A DNA stretch of 13,816 nt, from the NCBI GenBank assembly GCA_029557025.1, contig JAKPRU010000485.1, positions 1 through 13,816 of the forward strand, read 5' to 3'. Below are positions 6,743 through 13,816 of this stretch, piece after piece (the first letter of the stretch is position 1; each line of letters starts with the position of its first letter). This DNA comes from Candidatus Omnitrophota bacterium (GTDB lineage: Bacteria > Hinthialibacterota > Hinthialibacteria > Hinthialibacterales > JAKPRU01). A program made the position numbers and the translations under genes. A model generated the notes under the pieces. That model searched no databases. It was given only the letters and a program-made list of their open reading frames with translations, and was not told the DNA's origin.

Positions 6743-8491
6743 ATGTCGGAAAACCGCCGAGCCCGATTGCGGCGTTCCGCCGCCAAAAAAATCAATGAGC
6801 TGATCCAATTGGGCCGTGAAAACGGCCACCTGACTTATGACGACATCAATCGCATGTTAAGCGATGAAATGATGTCGGCGGAGGAACTTGACGAGATCTT
6901 CATTGTCCTCAACGATGAGGACATTCCCGTGGTGGATGAGTACGCACTGCCGGTCGAAAAAGGCGGGAAACCGCTCACACGGGATGAAATCATCGAACCG
7001 GAAAGTATGCACGCAGAGGAGCGATCCCGTGTGGATGACCCGGTGCGGATGTATCTGCGGGAAATGGGCCGGGTTCCCCTTCTGACACGCGAGGAGGAAA
7101 TCGAACTGGCCAAACGAATCGAATCCGGCCGATTCAAAATCTGCCGCGCTCTGGCCCTCTCGAAACTCGCCATCAAAGAAATCCTGTCCCTGGTAGAGCG
7201 GATCGAGAGCGACCGGCTGAAAATGGAAGATGCCCTTCAACATCTGGAAACGCAGGACGAAATCTCCGAACGACAGAGAAAGAAAATCGTTGACGATCTG
7301 CGGGCGAAGATTCTGCAGGTCCAACAGGAACAGCAGGAACTGCACGAGCTCGAAAGCAAACCCAGTACGAAAATCATCCTGGCAAAGATCACCGGCAAAA
7401 AAATTCACTTGGGAAATCTTCTGATCTCCATGCGCCTGGATCATGAGCAACTGGGGAAAGTGGCCAAGAAAATCATCGCTCTTCATCGTAAAGCCGACAG
7501 CGCCAAAGAGGAAATCAGCGAGGCTGAAAAAGCGCTCGGCATGAAAATGGACGAGGCCATGCGCCTCTATCAGAAACTGCGTCACACCAGCTTCGGCAAG
7601 AGCGAACTCGAAAAGAAAACCGGCCTTTCGCGCGAGGCGCTCATTGAGATCTGCAGAAAAATCAAACGCGCCCAGGAAAAAATCGAGAAAATCGAACGAG
7701 ACGCCGAAGAAAATATCGAGGACCTGGATCGCATCGCCGAGCAGATCCACAAAGGAGAAAAGATCGCCCACCTCGCCAAAATGGACGTGGTCAAAGCCAA
7801 CCTGCGCCTGGTGGTCTCCATCGCCAAAAACTACACCAGCCGCGGTTTGCAATTCCTGGACCTGATCCAGGAGGGAAACATCGGCCTGATGCGCGCCGTG
7901 GATAAATTCGAATACCGTCGCGGATATAAGTTCTCCACTTACGCCACCTGGTGGATTCGCCAGGCCGTCACACGCGCCATCGCCGACCAGGCACGAACCA
8001 TTCGCATTCCCGTCCACATGATCGAGACCATCAACAAGATGACCCGTATATCCCGTCGCCTCGTCCAGGAGTACGGACGGGAACCGACCCCCGAAGAAAT
8101 CTCCAACAAGATGAACCTCTCGGTAGAAAAAGTCCGTGGCGTGTTCAAGATCGCTCAGCAGCCGATCTCTCTCGAAACTCCTGTGGGAGATGAGGGCGAC
8201 ACGCATTTCGGCGACTTCATTGAAGATAAGAATATCTCTTCCCCGTCGAACGTTACTTCAGACCATATCATGCGTGAACAATTGGAGGGCGTGCTGAGAA
8301 CCCTGACCGAACGTGAGGAAACGGTTCTCCGCTTGCGCTTTGGGATCGGGGACGGTTACCAGCGGACCCTGGAGGAGGTCGGAAACCGGTTCGGCGTGAC
8401 TCGCGAACGAGTCCGGCAGATCGAAACCAAGGCTCTCCGCAAACTCCGTCATCCGGTTCGAAGCCGCCGACTCAAGGATTTTGTGGATTAG
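6743..8491 (+). CDS. rpoD: RNA polymerase primary sigma factor RpoD (sigma70)
   Basis: A 582-residue housekeeping sigma factor with all regions. Region 1.1 spans about residues 10-65. Region 1.2 ([22 protein letters not shown]) spans about 98-119. A charged, coiled-coil-rich non-conserved insert runs from about 130 to 345. Region 2 has [12 protein letters not shown] at 353-364 and [20 protein letters not shown] at 372-391, then [17 protein letters not shown] for -10 recognition and melting. Region 3 runs from about 425. Region 4 carries the helix-turn-helix for the -35 box ([19 protein letters not shown], 543-561), and the tail is [15 protein letters not shown]. Length is close to the usual ~600. 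Start ATG 6743 has GAGG at 6733-6736, spacing 6. The non-conserved insert and full region 1.1 identify the primary factor rather than an alternative one. Transcribed from the promoter at 6580-6608. Confidence 0.97.
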   Translation: MSENRRARLRRSAAKKINELIQLGRENGHLTYDDINRMLSDEMMSAEELDEIFIVLNDEDIPVVDEYALPVEKGGKPLTRDEIIEPESMHAEERSRVDDPVRMYLREMGRVPLLTREEEIELAKRIESGRFKICRALALSKLAIKEILSLVERIESDRLKMEDALQHLETQDEISERQRKKIVDDLRAKILQVQQEQQELHELESKPSTKIILAKITGKKIHLGNLLISMRLDHEQLGKVAKKIIALHRKADSAKEEISEAEKALGMKMDEAMRLYQKLRHTSFGKSELEKKTGLSREALIEICRKIKRAQEKIEKIERDAEENIEDLDRIAEQIHKGEKIAHLAKMDVVKANLRLVVSIAKNYTSRGLQFLDLIQEGNIGLMRAVDKFEYRRGYKFSTYATWWIRQAVTRAIADQARTIRIPVHMIETINKMTRISRRLVQEYGREPTPEEISNKMNLSVEKVRGVFKIAQQPISLETPVGDEGDTHFGDFIEDKNISSPSNVTSDHIMREQLEGVLRTLTEREETVLRLRFGIGDGYQRTLEEVGNRFGVTRERVRQIETKALRKLRHPVRSRRLKDFVD

Positions 8492-8502
8492 AATTCCATC
8501 CC

Positions 8503-8521
8503 CACAGGCTGGAAGCCTGTG
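8503..8521 (+). repeat. 8-bp-stem palindrome after rpoD
   Basis: CACAGGCT-GGA-AGCCTGTG is a perfect 8-bp stem with a 3-base loop, 11 bases after the rpoD stop. A second small hairpin, CTCCC-TGT-GGGAG, follows at 8532-8544. There is no T-tract. This motif resembles dispersed intergenic palindromes more than a standard terminator, though it could end rpoD transcripts. Confidence 0.7.
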
Positions 8522-8556
8522 CCACCCAATTCTCCCTGTGGGAGGACAACTGCTTC

Positions 8557-8590
8557 TCCCTCTCCCTACAGGAGAGGATTGGGGTGAGGG
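8557..8590 (+). repeat. CCCTCTCC/GGAGAGG...GGGGTGAGGG repeat, copy 1
   Basis: CCTCTCC (8559-8565) pairs with GGAGAGG (8571-8577) around CTACA, followed by GGGGTGAGGG at 8581-8590. The same arrangement recurs at 12494-12532. The in-frame GTG at 8584 falls inside it and is not taken as a gene start. Confidence 0.7.
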
Positions 8591-8664
8591 AAAAAGGGCA
8601 GCCCGAATCCTGCCGGAGAACAAACGCAGCAGGACATCTCTGCCGTGCCAAAGTAGGAAAAACA

Positions 8665-10941
8665 GTGTCTTTCCAGTTTCGATATCCGTCACATTTACTT
8701 TGCGCAACCTGTCTCATGCCGCTCCTGGCCTTGATTCCGATTTTGCCGGTCTGCGCCCAGACCGGCCATCCTCGTCTGTACTTCGATTCCGGTTCCATCG
8801 ACCAGGTTCGGATGCGTGTCGTTTCGGATGAAAAGTCCAAGGCCGGATGGGATGAATTCTTTCGAACGGCCTTTGCCGAAACAGGCCAAAAAGAATGGAA
8901 CAGCACGGTTTGCGAACGACTCGCGTTCGCGTATCTGCTGATCGGTGTCGAGGACATCGGCAAAGCGGCGAAAGAGATGCTCTTGCAGGCGGCGCAGATG
9001 CCGTCCTGGCAGGATACGAGTCAATCCGACCGCCCATCTTTTCCATGGCAGAGCGGGCTGCGCACGGGTGAATTGTGCATGACAACGGCCACAGTCTACG
9101 ACTGGATTTATCCCCTTTTGTCCGAAAGCGAGCGGCAAACGGTCCGTTCCGCAATTATTGAAAAAGGCATTCTCCCTTTGATCCGGGATTGGATTCAACC
9201 GGGTTCCCGGATTCATGCACTCGATAGTATGGGTCACAATGGGTCGGTGGTCTGCCTGGCGGGCGCGGGAGTTGGAGCGCTGAGTGTGTATGATGAAGAT
9301 CCGCGAGCCAAAGAATGGGAGCGCGATATCACGCAGTCTCTTATGGAATGGCTTCGCTACCAGGGCAATCCGCTTCTGAACAAGGTTCCGAGTTTCGCAT
9401 TCGACGGCGGGTTCTATGAAGGACTGAACTATGGGGATTCCAGCCTCCGATGCCTGTTCCGGTATGCCGAGGCGCTTCAACGCGTAACCGGCAGAGACAT
9501 CCTGACAGATAATTCCGCGCTCAAATATATGGGACAATTTTATCTCTACACCGCTTATCCGAGTTCGGAGGGGTGGTGGAGTGTCAATTTCGGCGATTCG
9601 CCGTCACGGTTTATTCCCGGCAACTCCGTTCTGCTGAATCTGGCCCGTCGAATGCAGGACCCGTATGCCCTCCTGCACTGGAATCAGGCGTACGGAAGAC
9701 CGAACGATCCCTTAGGTTTCCTTTGGATGCCGTCGAATATGCCGCCCAAAACGCCCGATGACCTTGCTCCCTCGCGCCTGTTCGAGGGAATCAACTGGGC
9801 GATTGTCCGAGACGGCTGGACTCCGGATGGAAGTCTTTTCGCTCTGACCTGTGGCGAGTATTGGAATCACACCCATGCGGATGAAAGCTCTTTCATTTTG
9901 TATTCCGGCGGTAAACCGCTTGTCATCGACTCCGGCGGTTGTGAGTACTCCAGGGATGAATATCTTTCTTACTTTGTCCGGAGCGAAGCGCACAACGTGG
10001 TCTTGTGGGAAAACCAGGGCCAACCGAAAGAGGGTCCGTTTCGGTGTCGCACCGTGCCCGGTGAGATTCACGGTTGGGTTTCCAGTCCCCACTATACGTA
10101 TTTCTATGCCGACGCGACCGGCCCGTACGCTTCCGTCCTTTCCAGAAATGTCCGGCATATCATCGCGATGGATGGCGTGTATGTGCTGGTGGACGATCTT
10201 CGCGCATACAAACCGGGTGTCTTCTCCTGGCTGTTGCACCCCGAAGGAAAATACGATGTCGAAAAGCAATCCGTGAGCATCATCAACGGTTCGGCGGCAG
10301 CAGACCTCCGGTTCGCTTTCCCGAAAGACCTGCAAAGTGAGAAACGTTCGGGAATGGAAGAAACCACGGCAAAACCCAAGCCGTATCTTGCTTTCAAGAC
10401 CAAAGAACCTTCGGAGGACATCAAGTTCCTCTCCGTTCTCTCTACAAGGAAAACCTCGGACCGCCCCGCTGCGCCGCCGGAACGGATGGAGGGATCGAAT
10501 TGGGTCGGGATGCGCTTCGATTGTCGGAATGGAAAAGCGGACCTGTATTGCAACCTTCTCGCCGATGGCCGAAAGATGGACGATAACACCGCGAATAACA
10601 TGGCAGGATTTATTACCGATGCCTTTCTGGTACTCGCCGTAAGAGATGCACAGGGGAAAATACTCCGGCTTGGGGTACACAACGGCAGTTTTCTGCGCGA
10701 TGGTTCCGGGTCCATTTTCGAGTCGTTCGCCAAGTCCGACTTGGTCTATGAGATCGGATCAAATCAAATCGATTCAAGCGTCCGAACTCAAGCCGGATCG
10801 CGCATCCTGCTGCGGTCCCCCAGACCCTCTGCAATCACCCTGGACGGCACAGCCGTCACCGATTCGCCTTGGCGGGAGAGTGTATCCATGCAAGAGGTCA
10901 CCCTTCCAGCAGGTTCCGGAAGGATCGGCATTCGATGGTGA
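8665..10941 (+). CDS. secreted heparinase II/III family polysaccharide lyase
   Basis: A 758-residue secreted enzyme of the heparinase II/III-like lyases, which cleave uronate-containing polysaccharides by beta-elimination. GTG 8665 is chosen because AGGA (8655-8658) lies 6 bases upstream, and it opens a good signal peptide: basic start, LLCATCLMPLLALIPILPV core, and likely cleavage after VCA near residue 31. An alternative ATG at 8716 lacks a ribosome site. The alpha/alpha-toroid half includes MGHNG (189-193) and DGGFYEGLNYG (247-257). The beta-sandwich half carries HTHADESSF from residue 402 (H402, H404, D406), LVIDSGG, and SEAHNVVLWENQGQ from 440. This is the family's catalytic and metal-site pattern. 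The exact substrate cannot be read from sequence. Its end overlaps the kinase start by 7 bases, implying translational coupling. Confidence 0.9.
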   Translation: MSFQFRYPSHLLCATCLMPLLALIPILPVCAQTGHPRLYFDSGSIDQVRMRVVSDEKSKAGWDEFFRTAFAETGQKEWNSTVCERLAFAYLLIGVEDIGKAAKEMLLQAAQMPSWQDTSQSDRPSFPWQSGLRTGELCMTTATVYDWIYPLLSESERQTVRSAIIEKGILPLIRDWIQPGSRIHALDSMGHNGSVVCLAGAGVGALSVYDEDPRAKEWERDITQSLMEWLRYQGNPLLNKVPSFAFDGGFYEGLNYGDSSLRCLFRYAEALQRVTGRDILTDNSALKYMGQFYLYTAYPSSEGWWSVNFGDSPSRFIPGNSVLLNLARRMQDPYALLHWNQAYGRPNDPLGFLWMPSNMPPKTPDDLAPSRLFEGINWAIVRDGWTPDGSLFALTCGEYWNHTHADESSFILYSGGKPLVIDSGGCEYSRDEYLSYFVRSEAHNVVLWENQGQPKEGPFRCRTVPGEIHGWVSSPHYTYFYADATGPYASVLSRNVRHIIAMDGVYVLVDDLRAYKPGVFSWLLHPEGKYDVEKQSVSIINGSAAADLRFAFPKDLQSEKRSGMEETTAKPKPYLAFKTKEPSEDIKFLSVLSTRKTSDRPAAPPERMEGSNWVGMRFDCRNGKADLYCNLLADGRKMDDNTANNMAGFITDAFLVLAVRDAQGKILRLGVHNGSFLRDGSGSIFESFAKSDLVYEIGSNQIDSSVRTQAGSRILLRSPRPSAITLDGTAVTDSPWRESVSMQEVTLPAGSGRIGIRW

Positions 10942-12353
10942 ACAACCAGCCGGCGGGGGTCCGAAAAGAATTCGAGCGGTTTGAGAAAAATGCACCCAAA
11001 CTGTTTGGAGATTTGCTCCGGCCGGACGGGAAAGTTTTTGTAGCGCGTGCGCCGGGCCGACTGGATGTCATGGGCGGCATCGCGGACTATTGCGGCTCGC
11101 TTGTTCTGGAGATGCCGCTGAAAGAGGCGGTTCTCGCCGGAATCCAGAAGAGGAAAGATCGACGGATTGTCATCCGCAGCGTAGAGGCAGGCAAAGAGGG
11201 ATTCTCCCCGGATGTAGAATACTCCCTCGACGATTTTCGTTCGACACGCGGTCTGAAAAGTTATTCTCAAGTTTCTTCCGAACTGCAAGCAGATCCCCGT
11301 AAGGCTTGGGCCTCTTACGTGGCCGGCATTTTCTTCGTGTTGGAAAAAGAAAGACTTGTGCCGCCGTTTCAAACAGGCGCGACCGTTTGCCTGACAAGTT
11401 CCGTTCCGTTCGGGTCCGGAATTGCGTCCTCGGCGGCGTTGGAGGTTGCGGTTCTGTACGGCGTTCTGGCGGCTTATGGATTGCAGATGGAGGGTTTGAA
11501 GGCCGCGCGAGCCGCCCAGATTGCCGAGAACCGGGTTGCAGGCGCTCCCTGCGGCATCATGGACCAGGTTACAGCCGCGCTGGGAGAGGATCGCGCGCTT
11601 CTGGCGTTGCGTTGTCAACCGCATACCATGGAAGGCATCATCTCCATCCCGGAGGGATTCCGATTTGTCGGCATCCATTCCAATGTGAAGCACAGTGTCG
11701 GCGGGTCGCGGTACACCGATACCCGCATCGGGGCATTCATGGGGCACAAGATCATCCTGACCGTGCTGCGCGCAAGAAAAGATCCGTTTGATGGATACCT
11801 GGCGCGGATTTCGCCCGATGAATACAACGCCCGATACCGCCGTTTTCTCCCTTCCCGAATTACCGGCGCAGAGTTCCTGAAGCGTTACGGCGACACAGTG
11901 GACCCGGTGACACGAATCGATCCGGGAAAAATCTACGCCGTCCGCAGCCGTACGGAACACCCGATCTATGAAAACCACCGGGTGGAACAATTCCGTCGGA
12001 TGCTGCAATCGCAGCCGGAATGTGGAAATATGGATCGGGGCATGGTCCGATTGGGCCGGTTAATGTACGCCTCCCACTGGAGTTACGGAAATCGTTGCGG
12101 AATGGGGTCCTCAGAGACCGACCTGCTGGTAAACCTGGTACGCAAAGCCGGACCGGACAAGGGGCTGTACGGAGCCAAAATCACGGGTGGCGGTTGTGGC
12201 GGCACTGTGGCAGTGCTTGCATCGGAGGGAACCGAGATTCTCTTGCAGCAAATTCTGGCCCAATACGCAGAACAAACCGGGCGAGAACCCCGTTTGTTCG
12301 CAGAAAGTTCCCCCGGCGCACAATCCGCCGGAATCTATACCTTCACTCCTTGA
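10935..12353 (+). CDS. L-arabinokinase-like GHMP sugar kinase
   Basis: A 472-residue galactokinase-family (GHMP) kinase, cytoplasmic, which would phosphorylate a sugar at C1 with ATP. Motif 1 is APGRLDVMGGIADYCGS (39-55), motif 2 is PFGSGIASSAAL (158-169, phosphate-binding loop), the catalytic Asp lies in GAPCGIMDQ (D210), and motif 3 is GGGCGG (418-423). In place of galactokinase's GEHTDYN it has GGIADYCGS, as in plant L-arabinokinase. Further arabinokinase-like blocks are AWASYVAG, HSVGGSRYTDTRIGAFMG, DPVTRIDP, HPIYENHRV and LYGAKITGGG. The N-terminal glycosyltransferase-like half of the plant enzyme is missing, and the start is certain because it overlaps the lyase stop. ATG 10935 has GGAAGGA at 10918-10924; GTG 10938 is an alternative. 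L-arabinose is the best substrate guess, D-galactose or another sugar less likely. Confidence 0.88.
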   Translation: MVNNQPAGVRKEFERFEKNAPKLFGDLLRPDGKVFVARAPGRLDVMGGIADYCGSLVLEMPLKEAVLAGIQKRKDRRIVIRSVEAGKEGFSPDVEYSLDDFRSTRGLKSYSQVSSELQADPRKAWASYVAGIFFVLEKERLVPPFQTGATVCLTSSVPFGSGIASSAALEVAVLYGVLAAYGLQMEGLKAARAAQIAENRVAGAPCGIMDQVTAALGEDRALLALRCQPHTMEGIISIPEGFRFVGIHSNVKHSVGGSRYTDTRIGAFMGHKIILTVLRARKDPFDGYLARISPDEYNARYRRFLPSRITGAEFLKRYGDTVDPVTRIDPGKIYAVRSRTEHPIYENHRVEQFRRMLQSQPECGNMDRGMVRLGRLMYASHWSYGNRCGMGSSETDLLVNLVRKAGPDKGLYGAKITGGGCGGTVAVLASEGTEILLQQILAQYAEQTGREPRLFAESSPGAQSAGIYTFTP

Positions 12354-12357
12354 TTTC

Positions 12358-12390
12358 CCCCTCTCCCACCGGAAGAGGGTTCGCGTGAGA
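12358..12390 (+). repeat. CCCTCT...AGAGGG repeat, diverged copy
   Basis: CCCTCT (12359-12364) and AGAGGG (12374-12379), followed by GCGTGAGAGC, resemble a degraded form of the element at 8557-8590 and 12494-12532. It begins about five bases after the kinase stop codon. Confidence 0.5.
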
Positions 12391-12445
12391 GCGGCAGATA
12401 TAGTGTGCGGTGCGGCCGGGGCTGGCGTGAGAGCAATCCGGATGA

Positions 12446-12464
12446 CACCGGCATCTTGCCGGTG
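12446..12464 (+). repeat. 8-bp-stem palindrome after the kinase gene
   Basis: CACCGGCA-TCT-TGCCGGTG is a perfect 8-bp stem with a 3-base loop. It has the same size and CAC...GTG ends as the palindrome at 8503-8521, and like it precedes a CCCTCTCC-type element by 30-40 bases. Confidence 0.7.
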
Positions 12465-12493
12465 ATCTCTTCTGCTCCCCCCATCCTGTCCAC

Positions 12494-12532
12494 CTCCCCT
12501 CTCCGTACTTGGAGAGGGAAAGGGGGGTGAGG
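12494..12532 (+). repeat. CCCTCTCC/GGAGAGGG...GGGGTGAGG repeat, copy 2
   Basis: CCCTCTCC (12497-12504) pairs with GGAGAGGG (12511-12518) around GTACTT, followed by GGGGGGTGAGG to 12532. It matches the layout of copy 1 at 8557-8590. Confidence 0.7.
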
Positions 12533-12574
12533 ACAATCCGCCTCATTCCACTCGTTCCTGCTATACTGAACAAA

Positions 12575-13240
12575 ATGAACACAGACATGATTACCTACAC
12601 AATTCTCTTCATCAACTTTTGCCTGGCTATATCGGTGCATGAGTATGCCCATGCCTGGGCCGCGTACCGCTTGGGGGATGACACCGCCCGTGCCCAGGGA
12701 CGTATGACCCTCAATCCGTTGGCCCACCTGGACCCGATAGGAACCTTCTGCCTTCTGTTCGGATATTTCGGGTGGGGTAAACCGGTTCCGGTCAACCCCG
12801 CCAACCTGAAAGACCCGCGTCGCGATGGCGTCTGGATCTCTGCGGCGGGTCCTTCTGCAAATCTCCTCTTGGCGATACTCTTTGCCTCCGTCTTGTGGAT
12901 TCTTTGGATCGGTCCCGGATCGTTTCTGTGGGTCGGACAGGAATCTCTGAGAATTATGGTCAGTGCCATGATAATGGGGATTCTGTTGAATCTCTCATTG
13001 ATGTTTTTCAACCTGCTGCCGATCTTTCCTCTCGATGGAGAAAAGGTTATCGTCGGGCTGATTCCGGCACGATGGGTGCGGCCGGTTCTCCGATTGAGAA
13101 GCTACGGGATGGTGGCCTTGCTGGTCCTGCTGGCAAGCAAACCGCTGCTGGATTTCTCCATCATCGGCTGGCTTGCCGGAAAAATCATTTATCCGGTGTA
13201 TTGTCTGTTGGTTCCTTCCGGATTAGAGACGGTTTTTTGA
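12575..13240 (+). CDS. site-2 protease family protein (peptidase M50)
   Basis: A 221-residue intramembrane zinc metalloprotease of the short S2P class. H22-E23-Y24-A25-H26 is the HExxH zinc motif inside the first membrane helix. NPLAHLDPIGT (47-57) follows, then a GGPxAN-like turn (AAGPSAN, 90-96), and N146-x-x-P149...PLDG (D154, third zinc ligand). Several hydrophobic helices cover the remainder, so it sits in the cytoplasmic membrane; such enzymes cut membrane-bound substrates, but the substrate here is unknown. ATG 12575 is chosen because it matches the usual distance to HExxH. No Shine-Dalgarno site precedes it; a TATACT box at 12562-12567 would put transcription start almost at the ATG. 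The upstream in-frame GTG and TTG codons lie in the repeat. scpA follows after two bases, an order common in bacteria. Confidence 0.92.
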   Translation: MNTDMITYTILFINFCLAISVHEYAHAWAAYRLGDDTARAQGRMTLNPLAHLDPIGTFCLLFGYFGWGKPVPVNPANLKDPRRDGVWISAAGPSANLLLAILFASVLWILWIGPGSFLWVGQESLRIMVSAMIMGILLNLSLMFFNLLPIFPLDGEKVIVGLIPARWVRPVLRLRSYGMVALLVLLASKPLLDFSIIGWLAGKIIYPVYCLLVPSGLETVF

Positions 13241-13242
13241 GC

Positions 13243-13816
13243 ATGGAGAGTCAGCCATTCGACGAAAACACGCAACTGATGGGAGAATCGGATACAACCT
13301 CGGCGCTTCCCTCGGATAAGGACGACTTGCCGTTGCCGAACGGGGAACCATCCTCCGATGAAGAACCCGGAAACGGTCGTCCGGTGCGTCTGCCGGTGGA
13401 AATAAACGGATTCAGCGGCCCCCTGGACCTGCTGGTCCTTTTGATCGCAAAACACGAGATTGACATCTTTTCCATTTCCATTTCGACCATCGCCGAGGAG
13501 TTTCTCCGGGTCATCCGGGAATGGGAATCGAAAGACCTGGATCTGGCCGGGGAATACCTGGTCCTGGCTGCCACTTTGGTTCGATACAAGTCACGAAGCC
13601 TCGTACCCCGTGAAGAACAAGAGGAAGAAGAGGCGATCAGCGATGATCTGCTGCGCCAGCGTCAGCAGGAATACGAACGGTTTCGGGAAGCGGCCATCCG
13701 GTTGCGCGAACGCGAAGAGAAAGTGTCCGCGCTGTTCCCGAGGCTCGGTCCCATCGCCGAGCAGCCGGAAGAGGTTCTCGAATTCACCGAAGTCAGTGTG
13801 TACGACCTGTACGCCA
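13243..13816 (+). CDS. scpA: segregation and condensation protein ScpA (3' end outside window)
   Basis: The first 191 codons of ScpA, the kleisin that bridges the SMC heads and binds ScpB during chromosome compaction and segregation. After an acidic, low-complexity N-terminal extension of about 45 residues, the kleisin N-terminal domain appears: FSGPLDLLVLLIAKHEIDIF, then ISTIAEEFL and DLAGEYLVLAATLVRYKSRSLVP, which is the most conserved ScpA block. An acidic stretch and long helix follow (EEEEAISDDLLRQRQQEYERF), and the frame stays open to the window end. The ATG lies two bases after the protease stop, so the two are probably translated together; the ribosome binding site is weak. The N-terminal extension is longer than in most ScpA; a later start (ATG 13279) would shorten it. 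Confidence 0.93.
   Translation, partial: MESQPFDENTQLMGESDTTSALPSDKDDLPLPNGEPSSDEEPGNGRPVRLPVEINGFSGPLDLLVLLIAKHEIDIFSISISTIAEEFLRVIREWESKDLDLAGEYLVLAATLVRYKSRSLVPREEQEEEEAISDDLLRQRQQEYERFREAAIRLREREEKVSALFPRLGPIAEQPEEVLEFTEVSVYDLYA

Noticed and set aside
6857..8206. 449-codon open frame on the minus strand inside rpoD
   Set aside because: It lies fully antisense to a well-conserved gene and its product is rich in Phe, Asp and His, typical of the reverse of Lys/Glu-rich coding sequence.
9712..10680. 322-codon open frame on the minus strand inside the lyase gene
   Set aside because: Antisense to conserved catalytic motifs of the heparinase II/III-like protein; no motif of its own.
10788..12008. 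406-codon open frame on the minus strand over the lyase end and kinase
   Set aside because: It crosses two clear plus-strand genes and shows no recognisable motif.
12509..12574. Upstream in-frame TTG and GTG starts for the site-2 protease
   Set aside because: Both codons lie in the repeat element, and the resulting 22 extra residues are not expected before the first membrane helix in this family.

Overview
The window (13,816 bases, roughly 55% GC by eye) is a bacterial chromosomal segment. It mixes housekeeping genes (tRNA-Cys, rpoD, a site-2 protease followed by scpA) with accessory genes for secreted polysaccharide or sugar metabolism. The NHL-propeller fusion, two DUF362 proteins, Tat-exported Gfo/Idh/MocA-type enzyme, heparinase II/III-type lyase and many intergenic palindromes recall uncultivated bacteria such as Sumerlaeota, Hydrogenedentota or relatives. 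That placement is an impression from gene content, not something proved by the sequence. Standard start codons, Shine-Dalgarno sites and TGA stops are used throughout.

Layout. 1-1047 (+): C-terminal end of a larger, probably membrane-anchored protein carrying six NHL repeats. 1121-1192 (+): tRNA-Cys(GCA). 1256-1651 (+): a DUF7689-like gene broken by one in-frame TGA. 1663-2385 (-): metallo-beta-lactamase-fold hydrolase with complete metal ligands. 2585-3871 (+): cytoplasmic DUF362 protein, divergent from the hydrolase. 3872-4140: palindromes and an 18-bp direct repeat. 4141-5205 (-) and 5339-6427 (-): a Tat-signal DUF362 protein lying downstream of a Gfo/Idh/MocA oxidoreductase with a Tat-like start. 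6428-6742: divergent promoter region with a good sigma70-type promoter. 6743-8491 (+): rpoD. 8665-10941 and 10935-12353 (+): secreted heparinase II/III-like lyase overlapping by 7 nt a sugar kinase that resembles the kinase half of plant L-arabinokinase. 12575-13240 and 13243-13816 (+): M50 site-2 protease and scpA (runs off the end).

How the genes fit together. The lyase/kinase pair reads as a translationally coupled unit: a secreted enzyme cleaves an acidic or other polysaccharide, and a cytoplasmic GHMP kinase may phosphorylate a released sugar at C1 for activation or salvage. The Gfo/Idh/MocA-DUF362 pair may form a second unit outside the cytoplasmic membrane. The spaces after rpoD and after the kinase both hold a composite of small palindromes in the same order, suggesting a dispersed repeat family. 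The most notable items are the plant-type arabinokinase homologue and its coupling to a lyase, the composite repeats, the broken DUF7689-like gene beside a tRNA, and the Gfo/Idh/MocA gene with two credible start sites.
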